Of a stretch of DNA of 64,000 bases, positions 43,928 to 51,889 are shown one piece after another (position 1 is the stretch's first letter; each line of letters starts with the position of its first letter). The DNA is taken from NCBI GenBank assembly GCA_025992705.1, contig DAJPGJ010000001.1:2021501-2085500 (forward strand). The letters are read 5' to 3'. This stretch comes from Coriobacteriaceae bacterium. GTDB lineage: Bacteria; Actinomycetota; Coriobacteriia; Coriobacteriales; QAMH01. The notes under the pieces were generated by a model. It ran no database searches, was not told the DNA's origin, and saw only the letters and a program-made list of their open reading frames with translations. The translations under genes and the position numbers were made by a program.

Positions 43928-43945
43928 TGCGTTATAGCCCCAGTG

Positions 43946-44416
43946 TCAGAGGATGGAGGCCAGTTTCTGATTCGTTCTGTTAACCACCTCGAGATAATAA
44001 GCGCTGTCCGCTGCAGAAAGCGAATTCGAATCCACGGCTTGAATCTTTGCCATCATGGTCGAGTACTGGTTCATCCATTTGGAATAATCGCTCATCATCG
44101 AGGCGCTATAGCCTGAATCTATATATTTGTGCATGAAGTCGCAGTACCCCTCTATGAACGATTCGTATTCATCCATAGCCTCCTTGAAGGAAGGGGTGAT
44201 TCCACTAGCTGACGACTGCTGAGCTGAAGCTGATTCACTCGTGGTTGTAGAACTCGAGGAGAATGATCCTGCGCTGGTCGACTCCGAGCTTTGTACGGAA
44301 GCCGTGGGAGAACTTGTAGGGCTGCTCGTCGTTTCCGAACACGCAACGAGAGATCCCGTTGCGGCCATGGACAGGATAATCAGTAGTGCAATGCCGCAAT
44401 TGACCATGGGTTTCAT
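43946..44416 (-). CDS. Ser/Thr-rich lipoprotein of unknown function
   Basis: A 156-residue protein with a lipoprotein signal peptide: hydrophobic GIALLIILSMAATG and lipobox SLVAC, lipidated Cys at residue 26. A Ser/Thr-rich linker of about 45 residues follows, then a helical domain (EAMDEYESFIEGYCDFMHKY) resembling small DUF-type lipoproteins of gut Actinobacteria and Firmicutes. The ATG overlaps the stop of the upstream membrane-protein gene (ATGA), so the two are translated together. Confidence 0.8.
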   Translation of the reverse strand: MKPMVNCGIALLIILSMAATGSLVACSETTSSPTSSPTASVQSSESTSAGSFSSSSTTTSESASAQQSSASGITPSFKEAMDEYESFIEGYCDFMHKYIDSGYSASMMSDYSKWMNQYSTMMAKIQAVDSNSLSAADSAYYLEVVNRTNQKLASIL

Positions 44417-45321
44417 GATTGCCCCCTATCATCAACCTGAATCGAGGACTCCACCATGGAACCTTTCTCGGTTACCTCTATGTCTGAGGTCTCCTCCTTT
44501 TGTGACTTTTTGCCTACACTCACGTCATTTGACACCTGAACGGACACCTCCGTATCTATAGTGCTAGCCACGGAAGTCACAGCACCTTCAGCTGCGAACT
44601 TAAAGAAAACAGTGATGGCTGTCCACATGAGAACGTTAGATAGGAACTCCCCAACGAAATAGGACGCGTAACTTGGAACCGTATATCCCAGAATTGTATA
44701 GCCCCGCACGGAGTAAGCGTAAGGCTGCATACCTGCAATCATGAGCACGAGGCCAACAAGCGCAACAATCGAAAAACCAATTATTGCGATTTTGAACTGA
44801 TTTCCCTTTGTGTTCATAGCAATGAGAAATACAGCAAGCGAGCCACCATAGACGAGAAGCTGCAAGATGATGCTGACAGCATTTGATTGCGCGGCAATTG
44901 TCACCATCTCAAGAAGACTGAAGTATCTCAAGACATTCATTCCTGATGTGGACATAATCACGCCGAACACTATATTCAACACCATGATCACAAGTCCCAG
45001 AGACATTGATGTGATGAGCATCTTTTTTGCGGCTTGACCACGGGTGCACAAGGCGATTAACACGAGCACTGGCGCGAGAAGAAAGAGCAGGTCCCACAAT
45101 AGCGAATAGATCGTAAACATCGTTCCTGTGCCCATGGCAAGCGCCGAAACTACGCTGATGCCGATGTCTAGGCCTCCAACAGTCGTATACGACACGTTAA
45201 TCACCGCTAAAACAACGGCCAGGGCAGCAAGAACAATGGCGGTCGTGGGACGATCGCCCTTTAAAGCTGCATCCTCCCCATTTGGGAAGCGTGATGCCCC
45301 TTGCAAATTATTTTCTCCCAT
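44413..45321 (-). CDS. multi-pass membrane protein of unknown function
   Basis: A 302-residue protein with about seven hydrophobic segments between residues 25 and 245 and an acidic, Ser/Thr/Val-rich cytoplasmic tail of about 60 residues. No transporter or enzyme signature is recognised. GAGAGGAGCTGCC precedes the ATG. Lower GC content than the neighbouring housekeeping genes hints at acquisition. It is co-translated with the downstream lipoprotein and faces a small XRE regulator across a perfect palindrome, which suggests it is under that regulator. Confidence 0.75.
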   Translation of the reverse strand: MGENNLQGASRFPNGEDAALKGDRPTTAIVLAALAVVLAVINVSYTTVGGLDIGISVVSALAMGTGTMFTIYSLLWDLLFLLAPVLVLIALCTRGQAAKKMLITSMSLGLVIMVLNIVFGVIMSTSGMNVLRYFSLLEMVTIAAQSNAVSIILQLLVYGGSLAVFLIAMNTKGNQFKIAIIGFSIVALVGLVLMIAGMQPYAYSVRGYTILGYTVPSYASYFVGEFLSNVLMWTAITVFFKFAAEGAVTSVASTIDTEVSVQVSNDVSVGKKSQKEETSDIEVTEKGSMVESSIQVDDRGQS

Positions 45322-45357
45322 GGCAGCTCCTCTCTTATCTGTTCTAGGTTTTCTGTT

Positions 45358-45379
45358 ATGGCTTCATATATGAAGCCAT
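45358..45379. promoter_or_regulatory. 22-bp perfect palindrome between divergent genes
   Basis: The half site ATGGCTTCATA is followed directly by its reverse complement. It lies 36 nt upstream of the membrane-protein gene and 30 nt upstream of the XRE regulator, a natural operator for that regulator. Confidence 0.65.
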
Positions 45380-45409
45380 CTTTGAAAGTCTAGCACATAG
45401 GCTTAGGCT

Positions 45410-45625
45410 ATGGACACTCTGGATAAAAGGCTAACTCTCGGACTATGCATCAGGGCACGACGTGAAGAGCAGGGGCTTTCTCAGGCACGTTTAGCCCTCA
45501 TGATAGGCAGCAGTAAGTCCCACATCTGGCGCATCGAAACCGGCCGCGTCAGCGTTGGAATCGATGACCTTGGACGTATCGCCGATGCCCTTGGCGTCAG
45601 CGTGAAATCGCTCGTCGAGTTCTAG
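45410..45625 (+). CDS. small XRE-family helix-turn-helix regulator
   Basis: A 71-residue protein that is almost entirely a Cro/C1-type DNA-binding domain: LGLCIRARREEQGLSQARLA, GSSKSHIWRIETGRVSVGID, LGRIADALGVSVKSLVEF. With no sensory domain it is probably an autoregulator. The palindrome at 45358-45379 is the likely site. Ribosome site not obvious (TAGGCT only). Its stop overlaps the stop of the convergent MerR-type gene (CTAG). Confidence 0.88.
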   Translation: MDTLDKRLTLGLCIRARREEQGLSQARLALMIGSSKSHIWRIETGRVSVGIDDLGRIADALGVSVKSLVEF

Positions 45626-47004
45626 TCAGGCGTAGTCATCTTTCCCTCTGACACCATCCGCTGCGCGAAATCGCGCGCCCTCTTCTCCACCGTGCAATCC
45701 TCTTCCTCGCTTGACCAACGAGCTTCGGGTGGGTCGGCGAAAGTGCATGCATAATGTTCCTCGACCCATGCGGAAAAGCGCTCAACCTGTTCTTCTTCGT
45801 CCAAAGATCCAGGGCAGTCCACCTGAGAACCGCCATGCGTCACGCGCTCCCATTGCAGCCGCAATGCGTCAATCCACTCATCGATTCTCTGCTCAATCTC
45901 TGACGCGCCGCCATCCGAAAACCATGACTCGAGATAGCCCTCGACCCAAGCTTCGGTTATATGTCGAGCAGTCTCAAGACCGGGACCATCCACGGCATAG
46001 AACTCATCGAGATGTAAGTAACGTTCGAGTCTCTCGTCAAGGGCCACTTCCTCCAAAAGCTCGAATATCGCCCGAGTAATCTCAACGAATTCCGTCATCT
46101 GCTCCGGCGACAGCTCGCCATCTGACATATGGGGACGGTATGAGAATTCCGCTACGGCAGCCTGTAGCACTTTTGCCGTCTCACGCACCTGGCCTAGCGA
46201 CACACCCCCGCAGGCATTCCAATACAAGACCGCGAGAACGTCCTCCATGCATTTGAGGGCACTTGATGCCCATGCAAGACGAAAGGCCTCGGCGAGGGAC
46301 TCGCACGCTTCGGCATCAAAAAGACCGTCTGCGTTCTCCCCATTTTCTGCCATTTCGGCAAATGTAAAGTGGAATGCAAGCATCTGTCCCACAGTGGGCC
46401 ATCCAAATGGTTTGCTCCACGCATCACAGAAGCGGGCAATATGAGCTTTGACTAGCTCCCATGTCGCATCATCTGGTATCTGGACAAGATTATCCAATGC
46501 ATCTTGGAGCCCAGCATTGATTTTTTCGATATCGCGATCGGTATGGCTACGAGACCAACGAATCCACTGTCTCAGATTCTTGTCCCTCTCGTAAGCATCA
46601 ATGAGTCTGTCAGGGCCCTCAATGCCAACGAGCTCGTCCATCAGCGAATCGGGACCCACAACTTCGAGGGCCGAGCTCAGTTCTATCTTCCTTTGGATGT
46701 GGGCATAGTCTTCCTTGAGCTCGTTTGTGCGCATTGCCACGAGCGAAGCACGTTCCGTCTCGGGAGCAGCAAGAACTTCCTTGATTCGGTCAAGACTAAA
46801 GCCCAGCTTGCGATATAGGAGGATCTCCTGGGCCCTACGAACGTCATCCATGGTATAGAGCTTACGATTATTCGCGATTCCTTCGCCCGAGCGCCGTGCG
46901 ACAAGAACGCCCTCCTTATCCCAGTTCTTTAACTGAGCAGCGGTGATTCCAGTGAGCTCGTGTACCTGCGCTACCGTGAGCAGCTTGTCATTGCTTTCGT
47001 CCAT
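45622..47004 (-). CDS. large MerR-family regulator with long helical C-terminal domain
   Basis: The 460-residue protein starts with a MerR winged helix-turn-helix (LTVAQVHELTGITAAQLKNW, YTMDDVRRAQEILLYRKLGF). A coiled-coil linker and about 330 residues of acidic, mostly helical sequence rich in Trp and Glu follow. Part of this recalls TipAS-like or ligand-binding helical domains, but no clear match is evident. Ordinary MerR regulators have 110-280 residues. CGAGGAGGTGAAGC precedes the ATG. It is monocistronic, followed by REP-like sequence upstream. Confidence 0.8.
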   Translation of the reverse strand: MDESNDKLLTVAQVHELTGITAAQLKNWDKEGVLVARRSGEGIANNRKLYTMDDVRRAQEILLYRKLGFSLDRIKEVLAAPETERASLVAMRTNELKEDYAHIQRKIELSSALEVVGPDSLMDELVGIEGPDRLIDAYERDKNLRQWIRWSRSHTDRDIEKINAGLQDALDNLVQIPDDATWELVKAHIARFCDAWSKPFGWPTVGQMLAFHFTFAEMAENGENADGLFDAEACESLAEAFRLAWASSALKCMEDVLAVLYWNACGGVSLGQVRETAKVLQAAVAEFSYRPHMSDGELSPEQMTEFVEITRAIFELLEEVALDERLERYLHLDEFYAVDGPGLETARHITEAWVEGYLESWFSDGGASEIEQRIDEWIDALRLQWERVTHGGSQVDCPGSLDEEEQVERFSAWVEEHYACTFADPPEARWSSEEEDCTVEKRARDFAQRMVSEGKMTTPD

Positions 47005-47077
47005 GCTTCACCTCCTCGCAGGGCACTTTAAACCCAGACACTATATCCAGGTCAAGGTGAAAACACGATTGGATGGT

Positions 47078-47107
47078 GAGATTTCTCGACTTCGCTCGAA
47101 ATGACAG
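47078..47107. repeat. REP-like element
   Basis: GAGATTTCTCGACTTCGCTC followed by GAAATGACAG; same family as 26814-26850. A degraded copy (ACGAAATGACA) follows at about 47130. Confidence 0.65.
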
Positions 47108-47139
47108 AGGGGCCGCTTCGCACCTGCGCACGAAATGAC

Positions 47140-47165
47140 AAAGGGGAGGCACAGGCCTCCCCTTT
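47140..47165 (-). terminator. terminator hairpin of the infC-rpmI-rplT operon
   Basis: Eleven-bp arms AAAGGGGAGGC and GCCTCCCCTTT with a 4-nt loop, lying between two REP copies downstream of rplT. The T-run is short. Confidence 0.65.
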
Positions 47166-47171
47166 GATGGT

Positions 47172-47232
47172 GGGATTTCTCGACTTCGCTCGAAATGACA
47201 GAAGAATCGCTCGGCTTCGGTCGAAATGACAA
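47172..47232. repeat. REP-like elements, one full and one partial copy
   Basis: GGATTTCTCGACTTCGCTCG continuing to AAATGACAG at 47202, then a partial copy TCGGTCGAAATGACAA to 47232, ending 8 nt from the rplT stop. Confidence 0.65.
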
Positions 47233-47239
47233 GCAGCGC

Positions 47240-47596
47240 TTATGCAGCAGCCTTCTGGGCAATCTTGCACAGCTCGGCGAAGCCCTGTGGGTCATTGACG
47301 GCCATATCGGCAAGCACCTTGCGGTCGAGCTCGATGCCAGCCGTCTTGAGACCATGCATGAAGACCGAGTAGGACAGGCCGTTGATGCGAGCAGCCGCGT
47401 TGATGCGGGTGATCCAGAGACGGCGAATCTCGCGCTTCTTGTTGCGACGGTCGCGATAGGCATACTGCAGCGAATGCTGGACCTGCTCTTTAGCCGCACG
47501 ATACTGACGGGACTTAGCACCGTAGTAACCCTTTGCGCGTTTGAATACGGTACGACGCTTCTTCTTGGCGTTAACTGCGCGCTTGACACGTGCCAT
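47240..47596 (-). CDS. rplT: 50S ribosomal protein L20
   Basis: A 118-residue protein matching L20 throughout (MARVKRAVNAKKKRR, KGYYGAKSRQYRAAKEQV, LWITRINAAAR). It binds 23S rRNA early in assembly and in many bacteria represses its own operon. ATG at 47596 is the conserved start; three further in-frame codons upstream include a GTG or ATG without conservation. Last gene of infC-rpmI-rplT. Confidence 0.98.
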   Translation of the reverse strand: MARVKRAVNAKKKRRTVFKRAKGYYGAKSRQYRAAKEQVQHSLQYAYRDRRNKKREIRRLWITRINAAARINGLSYSVFMHGLKTAGIELDRKVLADMAVNDPQGFAELCKIAQKAAA

Positions 47597-47644
47597 GTTT
47601 ATCAACTCCTACTAACAACTGAAACGGATACGGGCTTGCGCGCT

Positions 47645-47842
47645 TTACGCCTTGCCCAGATTCTTCTTGACGACCTTCACATCGGCCTCGGCGACAACCG
47701 TCTCGTGACGGAAGTTACGCTTACGCTTCTGGGACTTCTTGGTCATGATGTGGCTCTTGAAAGCCTTGCCGCGCATGATCTTGCCCGACCCCGTGGTGCG
47801 GAAGCGCTTGGCAGTGCCCTTGTGGGTCTTCATCTTAGGCAT
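47645..47842 (-). CDS. rpmI: 50S ribosomal protein L35
   Basis: A 65-residue basic protein with the L35 pattern MPKMKTHKGTAKRFRTTGSG and the lysine-rich RGKAFKSHIMTKKSQKRKRN. AAGGAGTAGCACC precedes the ATG, which lies 4 nt after the infC stop. Middle gene of the operon. Confidence 0.98.
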   Translation of the reverse strand: MPKMKTHKGTAKRFRTTGSGKIMRGKAFKSHIMTKKSQKRKRNFRHETVVAEADVKVVKKNLGKA

Positions 47843-47846
47843 GGTG

Positions 47847-48401
47847 CTACTCCTTGTCTTCGTTTTCCTTGCCGGAATTCTTGCGTGCGTCCTTGGGAAG
47901 CGGCGCCACCATCATGTGCATGTTGCGCCCTTCCATCTTTGGCTGCTGTTCTACGACGGCGAGGTCCTTGAGGTCGTCGGCAAGCCTCTCGAGAATGGTC
48001 AGGCCCTGCTCGGGATGAGCCATCTCGCGACCGCGGAACATGATGGTGATCTTGACCTTGTTGCCCTTACCGAGGAAGCGAAGCACGTGGCCCTTCTTGG
48101 TCTCGTAGTCGCCCGTATCGATCTTGGGGCGGAACTTCATCTCCTTGACCTCGATCTTGGTCTGGTTCTTGCGCGCCTTCTTGGCCTTGACCGCCTGCTC
48201 GTACTTGTACTTGCCGTAATCCATGACGCGGCAAACGGGCGGATCGGCGTTGGGAGCGACCTCTACCAGATCGAGACCCTGGTCTTCGGCAAAGCGTTGT
48301 GCCGCATCGTTAGCCATCTCGTACTTGGTGCCATCGACACCGATGACGAGGAGCTGCGGCGCATGAATCTCACCGTTGATCCGTGTGTCCTGAGCTGCTA
48401 T
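47847..48401 (-). CDS. infC: translation initiation factor IF-3, AUA start
   Basis: A 184-residue IF-3: QDTRINGEIHAPQLLVIGVD opens the N domain, a Lys-rich linker follows (KAKKARKNQTKIEVKEMKF), and the C domain has GNKVKITIMFRGREMAHPE. No ATG is available near the expected N terminus. AGGAGG at 48410-48415 is spaced 8 nt from an ATA at 48401, whereas the in-frame GTG at 48410 would overlap it. IF-3 genes classically use AUU-type starts so that IF-3 controls its own synthesis; ATA fits that rule. A hairpin-T6 attenuator precedes it. Confidence 0.93.
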   Translation of the reverse strand: MAAQDTRINGEIHAPQLLVIGVDGTKYEMANDAAQRFAEDQGLDLVEVAPNADPPVCRVMDYGKYKYEQAVKAKKARKNQTKIEVKEMKFRPKIDTGDYETKKGHVLRFLGKGNKVKITIMFRGREMAHPEQGLTILERLADDLKDLAVVEQQPKMEGRNMHMMVAPLPKDARKNSGKENEDKE

Positions 48402-48418
48402 GACAAACACCTCCTAAT

Positions 48419-48451
48419 AAAAAACCTGCCGAGCTGCATTCAGCCGACAGG
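48419..48451 (-). terminator. infC leader attenuator hairpin
   Basis: On the minus strand CCTGTCGGCTG pairs with CAGCTCGGCAGG (one bulge) around an AATG loop and is followed by six T, only a few nt before the infC ribosome site. Together with the roughly 150-nt leader upstream this looks like a transcription attenuator, as known for infC operons in Firmicutes. Confidence 0.7.
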
Positions 48452-48601
48452 CACACACAAAGACCCCCGAAGGGCTAATTGTAAGTGACCAGACAACTGA
48501 GCGCTTGCTCGTCGAAAGGTGGAAGGTAGCTTGCGCACCTTCACTTCGTAGATACGGACGCATAGTTTACACGTGCCCACGGGCACATGCAAGAAGTATT
48601 T

Positions 48602-49732
48602 CTAGCGTAGGTCGACGCTCAGCGTGCGGATGACGCTGTTATCGCCCACCGTAACGCCAGCCGTGTGATCGTACGTCTCGGTCACCTTCCAGGTGCCGGG
48701 GACGCCCTCGATGTTGGTGGGGCCGGTGAACTCGGCCACCTCCTGGGCGCTCGTGTCGCGCGAGAGCACCGCCTGGGGGTTTTCGACGATAGTGAGCTGT
48801 GCGGACTCGACGGCGGCAGGATCAAGGCCGATGCCCGCGAGAATCGAGGAGGCGACCACCTTGGAGGCGATGAGCTCGTCGAACTTCGCATCGGCGACGC
48901 CGAAGGCATCGAGGTCGAATGACGCGAAGATGTAATCGATGTCGCCCGCCGCATTGAGACCGAAGGTGATGCTCGCAAGCGTCTCGCCGTTGGGGCCGAC
49001 AAGCCATCCATTGCGCGTCCTCACGACATTGGGCAGCGTCGCATCCGAGGCAGCCGTCGCCTCGGCATCGAGAGCAATCGAGTTGCCGCTTGCCTCGACA
49101 GCGGCCTCGGGCGTCATGCCGAAGTAGGTGATGAGATCGGGGATACGCGCAGCATCGATTGCCTGGAATTGCGCGGCGTTTGTACCCGCCGTCGAGGTTT
49201 GCAGAACATCGGAGTCCGGCTGCTTAACGCCCGGCGGTGTGCTGTTGCGCCAGATGAACAGGCCGATGACGGCGATAAGGACAAGCAGGATGATGATGAA
49301 GAAGACGAGCAGGTTGCGCAGACGGCGTCTGCTACGCATCGCGCGTTCGGCAGAAAACTCGTCATCGTCCTCGACGTATTCGACCGTTTCCTGCTCGGTA
49401 ATGTTGATGGACTCGGAAAGCTCGTCAAGATCGGCGCTCTCAGTGAGACGGTCCCCCTTGCTGCGAGCCGCGACCACGTCGTCTACGTTGACGACGGCAT
49501 CGGAAGACATATCCCCCGGATCGAAGTCATCGGCATCGGCGGCAGCTGCAGCGCTTATGCCATAGAGGCTATCGGACTTGATGTCATCGAGCATGGACTC
49601 GGCGGCCTCGCCGAAATCCACCGTGATCTCTCCCTGCGGAGTTTCCTCGGCAGGGCGACCGTCGTTAAAGTCCTCCTCCGCGAAGAGGTGGACCTCGACC
49701 TCGTTTTGCTCGTCGTTCTCGCGCTTATCCAT
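48602..49732 (-). CDS. acidic single-pass membrane protein with extracytoplasmic domain
   Basis: A 376-residue protein of unknown function. The first 130 residues are acidic and probably disordered. A basic patch (AERAMRSRRRLRN) precedes one transmembrane helix (LLVFFIIILLVLIAVIGLFIW). An extracytoplasmic domain of about 200 residues follows (DLITYFGMTPEAAVEASGNS ... VPGTWKVTETYDHT). The pattern is common among uncharacterised Coriobacteriia proteins. AGGGACGCAT precedes the ATG, 8 nt after another membrane-protein gene. Confidence 0.75.
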   Translation of the reverse strand: MDKRENDEQNEVEVHLFAEEDFNDGRPAEETPQGEITVDFGEAAESMLDDIKSDSLYGISAAAAADADDFDPGDMSSDAVVNVDDVVAARSKGDRLTESADLDELSESINITEQETVEYVEDDDEFSAERAMRSRRRLRNLLVFFIIILLVLIAVIGLFIWRNSTPPGVKQPDSDVLQTSTAGTNAAQFQAIDAARIPDLITYFGMTPEAAVEASGNSIALDAEATAASDATLPNVVRTRNGWLVGPNGETLASITFGLNAAGDIDYIFASFDLDAFGVADAKFDELIASKVVASSILAGIGLDPAAVESAQLTIVENPQAVLSRDTSAQEVAEFTGPTNIEGVPGTWKVTETYDHTAGVTVGDNSVIRTLSVDLR

Positions 49733-49740
49733 ATGCGTCC

Positions 49741-50016
49741 CTATACGAAGTGAACCCAGCTATTAACAATATACAGTATTGCGACAATTACGACGACGAC
49801 TGCGACGACAATCAACGCCTTGTGTCCAGCTCCCATGGGCGGCGTCGTATCCAGCCCGTGGAACTCCTCTTCCTGCTCGGCGCTCATGTCGCCTTGCTCG
49901 GAAACGGGCTGTTCTGGCACTGCAGCCTCAGGCTCTGGTGCGACGGTCTGCGTCACGGTTTGCCGTGCCTGCTGTGCGCGACGCTCGACGTCTTCGATAT
50001 GGCTGAGCTTGCTCAT
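49741..50016 (-). CDS. small tail-anchored membrane protein
   Basis: A 91-residue protein with an acidic Gln/Glu/Pro-rich cytoplasmic part and one C-terminal transmembrane helix (ALIVVAVVVVIVAILYIVNS), so it is tail-anchored. Function unknown. AGGAGGCACG precedes the ATG. It is sandwiched between a processive glycosyltransferase and the 376-residue membrane protein, all in one direction with short gaps (28 and 8 nt), so the three may act together at the envelope. Confidence 0.7.
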   Translation of the reverse strand: MSKLSHIEDVERRAQQARQTVTQTVAPEPEAAVPEQPVSEQGDMSAEQEEEFHGLDTTPPMGAGHKALIVVAVVVVIVAILYIVNSWVHFV

Positions 50017-50044
50017 CGTGCCTCCTCGCCTCGCAAAGAGCCGA

Positions 50045-51520
50045 TTATCCCTTGCTCACGACGTCGGCAACCGAGCGCACGACATTATGCGTGATCGGCT
50101 TCCACTCGACCTTCTTGAAGACGGCAATGAGGGCGATGGGGACGTAGGTGAGCATGAAGATCGGGAAGGTGAACAGATACTTGATCTTATCGGAATTCTT
50201 CGCGTGGATGTGATTCCACTCGGTGATCGTCGTAAGCGTGCCAAACACGAGCATGACGACCGCGAAGCTCAGGAAGCAGCCGGCAAGGGAGAGCACCGAG
50301 GTAACGATGGTCGCGCGTGCCTCGGCATAGGCGAGCACGGTCGAAACCTGGCTGATGTTGAAGGAGCTCAGCGGGTCGCCCTCGAAGACGGAGCCACTCA
50401 TCATGCCCGTGGCCATCGAGAACCAATTGGGGTCGCTCGCCACGACACCAGCGCCCCCCGAGGTACTCGCGGCAACCGTTTGCACCGATGCCGCAATGCC
50501 TGCCATCTGCACGATGCCGGTGAGGCAGAAGACGAGGTTGACGGCGACGCCGGCCAAGGTGAGCAGCATGGCCGGCGCAATGGTCATGAACATGTCGTAG
50601 CAGGCGAAACGGCCCTGCTTGCCACGGAAAATGCCGTTGAAGAGGAAGGAGCCGTACTTGAGTAGCACCTGGTAGAAGCCCTTGGCCCAACGCATGCGCT
50701 GACGCCAGGAGTCCTTCATCGTCGTGGGCTGCTCGTCGTAGACGTAGGCATCGGCGCAGTAGCCGATGCGGATGCCATGCGCGATGCAATCCGTCGAGAA
50801 CTCGATGTCCTCGGTGAGCAGGTGATGGATCCATCCGCCGTTGGATTCGAGGATATCGGCGCTGATCATGAAGCCCGTGCCGCTGATGGCGCACGAGCTG
50901 CCCATCATGTAACGGGCATTGGAGAGGAACTTGGCCTCGCGCAAGAACCAGAGGGCGCTGCCGGCGGAGATCCAGTTGGAGTCGTAGTTCTTCGAGTTGC
51001 GATAACAGGTGAGCACCTGGTAGCCGCGGTTCACGCCGCGGTTCATCGCCGCGACGAATCCGGGATCGAGCACGTTGTCGGCATCGAAGACGAAATAGGC
51101 GTCATAATCCGTACGCCCCGAGCAATCGCCGTAGAGCACGCGGATGCGATTGAGCGCGAAGTCGAGCGCATGGCTCTTGCCGACGACCAGGCGGTCGTTG
51201 CGGACGAGCACCTCGGCGCCAGCCTCCTCGGCAACCTGCGCCGTGTTGTCGGTACAGTTGTCGGCAATGACGAAGATGTCGATGAGCTCTTCGGGGTAAT
51301 CCTGGTTCTTGATGCTGCGCACGAGCTCGCCGATAACGGCCTCCTCGTTGCGACCGGCAATCATCACGGCAAACTTGTGCAGCGGCTCGTCTTGCACGGG
51401 CGTGATCTTGCGTCGATGGTCCTTCACCAAGACAATGACGGCATAGACGGCCTGATACATGTAGCAAAGGCTGAATACGAAGAACAGAAACAGGTTAAAG
51501 GTGTTGACGAATGTCGCCAT
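50045..51520 (-). CDS. processive family 2 glycosyltransferase (NodC/BcsA-like)
   Basis: A 491-residue membrane glycosyltransferase. After an N-terminal helix comes the cytoplasmic GT2 domain with VMIAGRNEEAVIGELVRSI, the metal motif YFVFDADNVLDPG, the acceptor-site TEDIEFS and the processivity motif QRMRW (QxxRW). Four or so transmembrane helices follow. Such enzymes polymerise and export beta-glycans; poly-N-acetylglucosamine or a similar polymer is possible. ATG at 51520 follows GCGGGAAT with GGAGGGG further up; frames extending to 51619 lack support. A TTGCATT/AATGCAA repeat at 51566-51581 lies upstream. Confidence 0.88.
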   Translation of the reverse strand: MATFVNTFNLFLFFVFSLCYMYQAVYAVIVLVKDHRRKITPVQDEPLHKFAVMIAGRNEEAVIGELVRSIKNQDYPEELIDIFVIADNCTDNTAQVAEEAGAEVLVRNDRLVVGKSHALDFALNRIRVLYGDCSGRTDYDAYFVFDADNVLDPGFVAAMNRGVNRGYQVLTCYRNSKNYDSNWISAGSALWFLREAKFLSNARYMMGSSCAISGTGFMISADILESNGGWIHHLLTEDIEFSTDCIAHGIRIGYCADAYVYDEQPTTMKDSWRQRMRWAKGFYQVLLKYGSFLFNGIFRGKQGRFACYDMFMTIAPAMLLTLAGVAVNLVFCLTGIVQMAGIAASVQTVAASTSGGAGVVASDPNWFSMATGMMSGSVFEGDPLSSFNISQVSTVLAYAEARATIVTSVLSLAGCFLSFAVVMLVFGTLTTITEWNHIHAKNSDKIKYLFTFPIFMLTYVPIALIAVFKKVEWKPITHNVVRSVADVVSKG

Positions 51521-51889
51521 ATTCCCGCTGCGGTACCCCTCCAGGTATTGTCTGCAGATTCGTTGTTGCATTGTAATGCAAGCCGTTAGCAAGCGCCAAT
51601 CGCTCCACAGTTTGTGCACGGGATGTTAAGGGGACATTCAGGCGAGCAGATTGCAGACTTGCTCTCGCACTTGTTATTCAGCTCGCGCTGGCAAGCTGCA
51701 TCGCTCCGACGGTCGCTTCCCGACAGCCCGCTTCGCGGTCTTTACGGCGCGCTCCCTTGGACCTCCGCTTTGCAGCTTGCCGGTGCGCTCAGATAGTCCT
51801 CGCAAGGTCGCATCGGGCTCAGCGCAACTCTCCTCGAGATGTCTGCAATCTGCTCGCCTTCATTTCTGTAAATTAAGGGACGGACATCC
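51521..51889. other. 369-nt intergenic region with nested inverted repeats
   Basis: Outer perfect 18-bp arms start GGCGAGCAGATTGCAGAC at 51641 and pair with 51841-51858. Inner perfect 11-bp arms GGCAAGCTGCA (51690-51700) and TGCAGCTTGCC (51771-51781) lie inside. The roughly 220-nt unit has no significant reading frame. It could be a structured RNA, a decayed mobile element or a large terminator between rsmA and the GT2 gene. Confidence 0.6.

Noticed and set aside
47052..47589. Open frames on the minus strand encoding phrases like VISSEVEKSHH
   Set aside because: These are translations of REP-like repeats, a well-known artefact, not genes.
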